A stretch of 10,000 nucleotides of DNA from Glandiceps talaboti. Taxonomy: Eukaryota > Hemichordata > Enteropneusta > Spengelidae. The stretch lies in NCBI RefSeq assembly GCF_964340395.1, contig NC_135571.1:9688940-9698939 (forward strand), written 5' to 3'. A model generated the notes under the pieces. The model searched no databases, was not told where the DNA came from, and saw only the letters and a program-made list of their open reading frames with translations. The translations under genes and the position numbers were made by a program. Positions 6,415 to 10,000 of the stretch are shown in pieces (the stretch's first letter is position 1; every line of letters begins with the position of its first letter).

Positions 6415-9400
6415 CTAAATAATGAAAAAGAAATAGATTAGTGAGTTATGTGATAATTCAGTATCATTTCCATCTACAAAGATGGGCAACAAACCCTTTT
6501 CTATCAGTTTTCATACCCGCCTTGTGTTCATTTCACTTTTGTGTAAATGAAATATTAATAAAAAACAGCAAACAAATCTTTGTATAAGACATATACCCCT
6601 CAAAAACTTTACTTCTGTGAGAGGAATGCATGAAATAAATGCATGTGTGTACTATTTCATGTGGTCTATATTCACAGTGCCCAGGATTAAAGAAACAAAT
6701 AGCCACACTTAAATACCAGTGCACTGTCTGCAATATGTAAGAAATAGCTTGATTTTGATGTGATCCTGAAGGTCAAGGTCAACTGTCAAAGTTTTATAAT
6801 AAAGCTTGTACCTGATATTATAGGGGTAGACGTATGAATGGAGTCTCTATGTACTACAGTTTTTGAGTTATGCAGTAAATAATGATTTTTAACTACAAAT
6901 ATGGACACCATTTGTTGAAGTTTGCATATTGTAAAATAAGATAATGTGCATGCCCCATATGATATCACCTTTGAACCAGGTTTAAATGAAATTGGATATT
7001 ACATGTTAGAGAACTGATGTATTATGGACAGACAGACGGATGGAGCCCAATGTCATAACCCGCTCCTACATTGCTAAAATCTTACCCATAAATACTTCGA
7101 AAGAAAAATAAGAATCCACAATTTTTTATCTTTCATGACTATAAATTCCGAGTTACATTTTGTTTATGAAATGTATAAATAATGCCTTCTAAAATAGATT
7201 TTTCACTCATAAATGTCAAAAACCTACCCGCTTTCTAACTTTGCCCATCACTGCAATCAGAGTGTCTGATTTCTCTGTACCAGATGAATACTGTGTAAAT
7301 GAATAGAAAAATATGTTAAGTAATTAAGTTAAATGGGACTGCCACTCCAGGAAATAAAGGTATTTTCAAAAACTTTGGGTTATGGAGAGTCATTTCATGA
7401 TTTTCAATCACATAAATTTCATGAAATTTCCAAGAAACACCAAATTGAAACTGGTATTAGTGTTTTTGCTAAGGACACGTAAAATCTACCGGGGTTCCCA
7501 TGTCATTTTATAGGGCCCCAATCAAAAATTCTCATAGACTATGGAAACCACTGCCATTTTACCCCTTTCATTCTTTCTGTTGCTGGGGTTCACCAACCAT
7601 AGCAAAAACACTGGCAACTATTAGTCTAGAGTTACAATGTGTCTACCTTTGTGTCAAAAACATCATGTTCACATCATGAAACACCACGGCAACATTTTCC
7701 CTGTAACTACTTCATTAACTTTGGACACAATTACCACAGATAAAAGACAGAACTCATAGGAGTGTGTTGTTACGTACTGACGCAAGATGTAGATTAACTT
7801 TCTGTGTTCTGTACTTACTTTTTCTGGCAACTTATTTTCTTTACAATATGCTGCTGATGTAATTTTTTCAGGAACTGTGTAAAGCTGCAAAAACTGCATG
7901 TAATGGAAACTGAAATGGGAAAAAATTATATTTGTGAGACCTAGAATTCTTACATTTCTACAATATCTTCATTCAGATGAATAGTCTGTATTGCCTCTGT
8001 TTTATTTAATATAGTCTACTACTGCCTAAAGACTATTCTTATATGGTCTAGAGACTATATGTGGCTTCCAATCTAAAGATCTTTCTTCACGTCACTTATC
8101 TCAATTATGAGAAATTGTGAACCAAAAGTTGAAACCAATGACTTTTAGAATGATGTAAACAGTGAAATGTTACTCATAAGTAATTACAACACTTAGTCAT
8201 GATATAGCAACTAATTATTGCTGATGTAAACAGTGCACAAGTAGTGTCCTGAGCTGAAAAATGTACCATAATTGGACATTACGTAGCTGTCCTCAATAAA
8301 CACTAACTTATCATTGAGCAGAATTCTGTGATTGATTAACACAAGCATGTTAATTGCTGAGTTGGTGGCTTTGTTTGAATTTGAAATTTCACCTCAACAC
8401 CTCATTGCCCTAGACATGAGAAGATTCAAAGCCACGGATAGCCGCTAGACTATGTTTTACATCACTGGGTGAGAATAATTCACCCCAAGTGTTCAAAAAA
8501 ATATAATAATTATTATATATATATATTAAAAATATAATTGTTATTTTTATGACACGTCTAAGGGTAAAATTTTATTCCATGTAAGAAAATGACAGAAGGT
8601 ATACCAATTTGGTATTGACTTATGTATAGAGAGTATGTCATTATATTAATATTATAACACTTACTGTCCATCCACATTGAAATCAAATCTTGAACATAGT
8701 TTGTCAGCTTCTTCAGGTGTTATGGGAAACTTCAGTGATTGTAGTAAGGCCTGAAACATGAAGATAATTCAATTAATTCGATTTTTGAGAGATACATATG
8801 CAATGTAGAGAGGGGTCGTTAGGATGATACAACACTGCAACACTTACATTACTGTTAACACATATGCACACACACACACACACACACATGAACACACACA
8901 CACACACACACGCACACACACACATGTAGAAACACACACATGCACACACACGCACACAAACACACACATGTAGAAACACACACACATGCACGCACACGCA
9001 CACGCACACACACTGATTCATACACAAGTTCTCTTAATAATTTTTGTTTGTTTACAGTATCATTTCTACAGTATTACTACCAAACCAGAAAGACTTCAAT
9101 TAGGAGGGACGACACTTTTGACATCTCACAAGACATTTTTGTTACGAATTACACAAACAAAATAAAACGCAGACAACTTGCATGCATATGAAATGTTACA
9201 TTTAATGTCACTGTCAGCACAAAATTAAATAGGGTTGTATTTGAATCTTGATTGTTTCATCCAACAATGATATTGATTTGTGTTCACAGTGAGATAAAAT
9301 GTATAATTTTATATGCTTGCACGCTATCGATGTCTGTACTTTGTTTTTTGCAATTTGTAACAAAATTGATGTCTGAGACGTAAAAACACCATGCTGCCTA

Positions 9401-10000
9401 ATTGAAACTCTATATAACTCTATAGTCAGTCTGGTTGGTAGTACCAGTAAATTTTTATATAGACAACTATACCTTAACTTGTACCCTCTTCACAATAGCA
9501 TACCCATTAGGGTCTAGTATTCGGAACTGCTTCTTTAGTTCATTCCAATTTTTTACCACCTAGAGAAAAGTTAAATGATGTGTTAGGAATAAAAGTCGTC
9601 AAACAGTCAAAAAGGTGTCATTCTTTAACAGTTATGGTAGAACGTACTTTGGAGACAAATTTCACAGAAAATCAAAGTTCTTCAATTTTCTCCAAACTTT
9701 GCCATATGGAAGTTTGTTCCTGGTTCTTTTGAAGTAATAAAAGAAATTGATGGATTCATCATTTTGTTTTCAAGGAAATCATCAATCGTTTATTTCCCAT
9801 AGAGTTAAGAGTATTTGTGGGAAAATCAAAGTATCCCAACTTCAGCTGTTTTCCATATCCTCATTTCTGCCAGCCCTTACATCAATGTGCTACACTGCTT
9901 CAACTATATGACAGCAATTCACTGATACAAGATTAAATCTAGTACAACCCTTTAATACCTCTGGTCTTAATCTCTCCAGTAAATTATCTGATGGTGGACC
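6202..10000 (-). CDS. EFCAB6: EFCAB6-like multi-EF-hand protein, C-terminal part in six exons (5' end outside window)
   Basis: Six exons on the minus strand join without a stop to give 193 residues. Intron phases agree at all five junctions (0, 0, 2, 0, 0). Four EF-hand loops are visible, counting from the window edge: residues 30-41 (degenerate), 66-77 (D, N, D, G at 1, 3, 5, 6 but Q at 12), 139-150 (canonical, D/N/E/G/D/E) and 175-186 (K at position 3). Each pair is preceded by a helix of the type W..L...F..(A/L)D, with Trp at 19 and 128. From memory, the module layout and the C-terminus, which ends a few residues after the last loop in E-F-L-N-V-I-M-G, match the end of vertebrate EFCAB6. 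That is a long protein of many EF-hand pairs, reported to bind DJ-1 and androgen receptor and found in sperm axonemes. Membership of the EF-hand superfamily is near certain; the EFCAB6 assignment is inference. It could be another lineage-specific EF-hand repeat protein. Most or all upstream coding sequence lies beyond position 10000. Confidence 0.8.
6415..7227 (-). other. Last intron of the EFCAB6-like gene
   Basis: This 813 bp AT-rich intron holds a short purine-rich dinucleotide run, gacagacagacgga, near 7026. I see no exon, RNA gene or mobile element. Confidence 0.75.
7228..7290 (-). CDS. EFCAB6: EFCAB6-like exon E (inter-module linker)
   Basis: This 63 nt exon has phase 0 on both sides. 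The acceptor is catttacacag|TAT and the donor CGG|GTAGGT. It codes for 21 residues: a Ser/Thr-rich start (Y-S-S-G-T-E-K-S-D) and then [11 protein letters not shown], which leads into the next EF-hand helix. The other two frames contain stops, so the phase of the preceding exon is fixed. Confidence 0.8.
7291..7818 (-). other. Intron between EFCAB6-like exons D and E
   Basis: This 528 bp intron contains a perfect 12 bp inverted repeat (AGTGTTTTTGCT at 7459-7470 and its complement at 7601-7612) enclosing 130 bp. The enclosed part is less AT-rich and has two GGGGTTC stretches. Confidence 0.75.
7459..7612. repeat. Inverted-repeat-bounded segment, possible small non-autonomous element
   Basis: Perfect 12 bp arms (AGTGTTTTTGCT and complement) enclose 130 bp. 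No clear target-site duplication borders the arms, and the match does not extend outward. It may be a fragment of a MITE-like element or chance. Confidence 0.3.
7819..7909 (-). CDS. EFCAB6: EFCAB6-like exon D (rest of second EF-hand plus linker)
   Basis: This 91 nt exon runs from phase 2 to phase 0. The acceptor lies after the pyrimidine tract ttttcccatttcag, and the donor is AAA|GTAAGT. It finishes the split loop as [11 protein letters not shown] and continues into a polar linker ending K-L-P-E-K. I preferred this acceptor to the one at 7885-7886 because only this one completes the loop with the usual F-L exit and leaves the frame that the next exon needs. Confidence 0.83.
7910..8664 (-). 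other. Intron between EFCAB6-like exons C and D
   Basis: This 755 bp intron holds a directly repeated 14-mer TGATGTAAACAGTG at 8151-8164 and 8222-8235. It also has an AT-only tract around 8497-8530 and a short palindrome, ATACCAATTTGGTAT, near 8601. No exon-like segment is evident. Confidence 0.75.
8665..8750 (-). CDS. EFCAB6: EFCAB6-like exon C (start of second EF-hand, module 1)
   Basis: This 86 nt exon runs from phase 0 to phase 2. The acceptor is tgtttcag|GCC and the donor ACA|GTAAGT is near consensus. It codes for [16 protein letters not shown], the entering helix, and then the first half of an EF loop, R-F-D-F-N-V-D-G. The intron falls inside the loop, in the codon for loop position 7, and exon D completes the loop. 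Confidence 0.85.
8751..9472 (-). other. Intron between EFCAB6-like exons B and C, with a (CA)n microsatellite
   Basis: This 722 bp intron is dominated on one side by the imperfect (CA)n tract at 8866-9013. The rest is AT-rich and shows no further exon or element that I can support. Confidence 0.75.
8866..9013. repeat. Imperfect (CA)n microsatellite in the exon B-C intron
   Basis: CA repeats are mixed with CG-containing variants (CACGCA). A block containing CATGTAGAAACACACA occurs twice, at about 8923 and 8967, followed both times by CACATGCAC. This shows a larger unit of about 44 bp was duplicated within the tract. Confidence 0.93.
9473..9559 (-). CDS. EFCAB6: EFCAB6-like exon B (first EF-hand of module 1)
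   Basis: This 87 nt exon has phase 0 on both sides. The acceptor is pyrimidine-rich (cttttctctag|GTGG) and the donor is AAG|GTATAG. It codes for 29 residues: an amphipathic helix with W-N-E-L-K-K-Q-F, then the loop [12 protein letters not shown]. The loop lacks acidic residues at positions 5, 9 and 12 and probably does not bind calcium in the usual way. Confidence 0.82.
9560..9958 (-). other. Intron between EFCAB6-like exons A and B
   Basis: This is 399 bp of AT-rich unique-looking sequence with GT-AG ends on the minus strand. I see no repeat, ORF or RNA gene in it. Confidence 0.7.
9959..10000 (-). CDS. EFCAB6: EFCAB6-like exon A (partial, runs off right edge)
   Basis: It codes for [14 protein letters not shown] in the only useful open frame and ends ...GAG|GTATTA, a usable donor in phase 0. 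The L-L-E-R-L-R-P-E stretch matches in register the V-M-G-K-V-R-K-R that precedes the second module, which supports both the frame and the junction. The 5' boundary of this exon is not in the window. Confidence 0.7.

Noticed and set aside
6533-6968. Minus-strand frames in the last intron (6533-6733, 6786-6968)
   Set aside because: They lie inside an intron whose flanking exons join cleanly, and the peptides show no EF-hand or other domain.
7819-7884. Shorter version of exon D using the acceptor at 7885-7886
   Set aside because: It leaves a phase that creates a stop in the next exon and breaks the EF loop; the acceptor at 7910-7911 fits both.
8773-9191. Val-Cys and His-Thr repeat frames
   Set aside because: They are translations of the intronic (CA)n tract.

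Overview
The window looks like AT-rich nuclear DNA from an animal, most likely a marine invertebrate. Pointers are a gene split by GT-AG introns, many long microsatellites, and a tRNA-derived SINE whose body resembles families known from molluscs, echinoderms and lancelets. I see no bacterial-style gene, operon, CRISPR array or viral gene. The species cannot be fixed from the sequence.

One gene is well supported. The right 3.8 kb (10000 down to 6202, minus strand) holds the last six coding exons of a multi-EF-hand protein resembling EFCAB6 (also called DJBP). The exons are 10000-9959, 9559-9473, 8750-8665, 7909-7819, 7290-7228 and 6414-6202. They join in one frame with standard GT-AG sites and give 193 C-terminal residues ending at a TAG stop. 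Those residues form two copies of a paired EF-hand module about 109 residues long. The first copy is spread over four exons and the second lies in the last exon. The 5' part of the gene is beyond position 10000.

Positions 3545-6201, downstream of the stop, hold no convincing exon. This stretch may be a long 3' UTR, since a good minus-strand AATAAA lies at 3657-3662, or it may be intergenic. It contains the oddest structure in the window. Between 4107 and 4982 there are two arrays of CCATATATGG-like palindromes, seven of them perfect CArG boxes. Joined to the first array is a three-copy 49-53 bp tandem repeat that carries four copies of the POU octamer ATTTGCAT.

Positions 2780-3544 are a (CATA)n microsatellite interrupted by a SINE at about 3041-3400, with A and B boxes, a central body and an (ATT)n tail. 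Positions 1-2779 are mostly unassigned. They hold (CTAT)n and (TA)n arrays at 988-1208, a CpG-dense block with a perfect CRE at 1888-2070, and three weak exon-like stretches that I do not call as genes. I found no clear new biological system. The CArG/octamer array is the best candidate for something not yet described.
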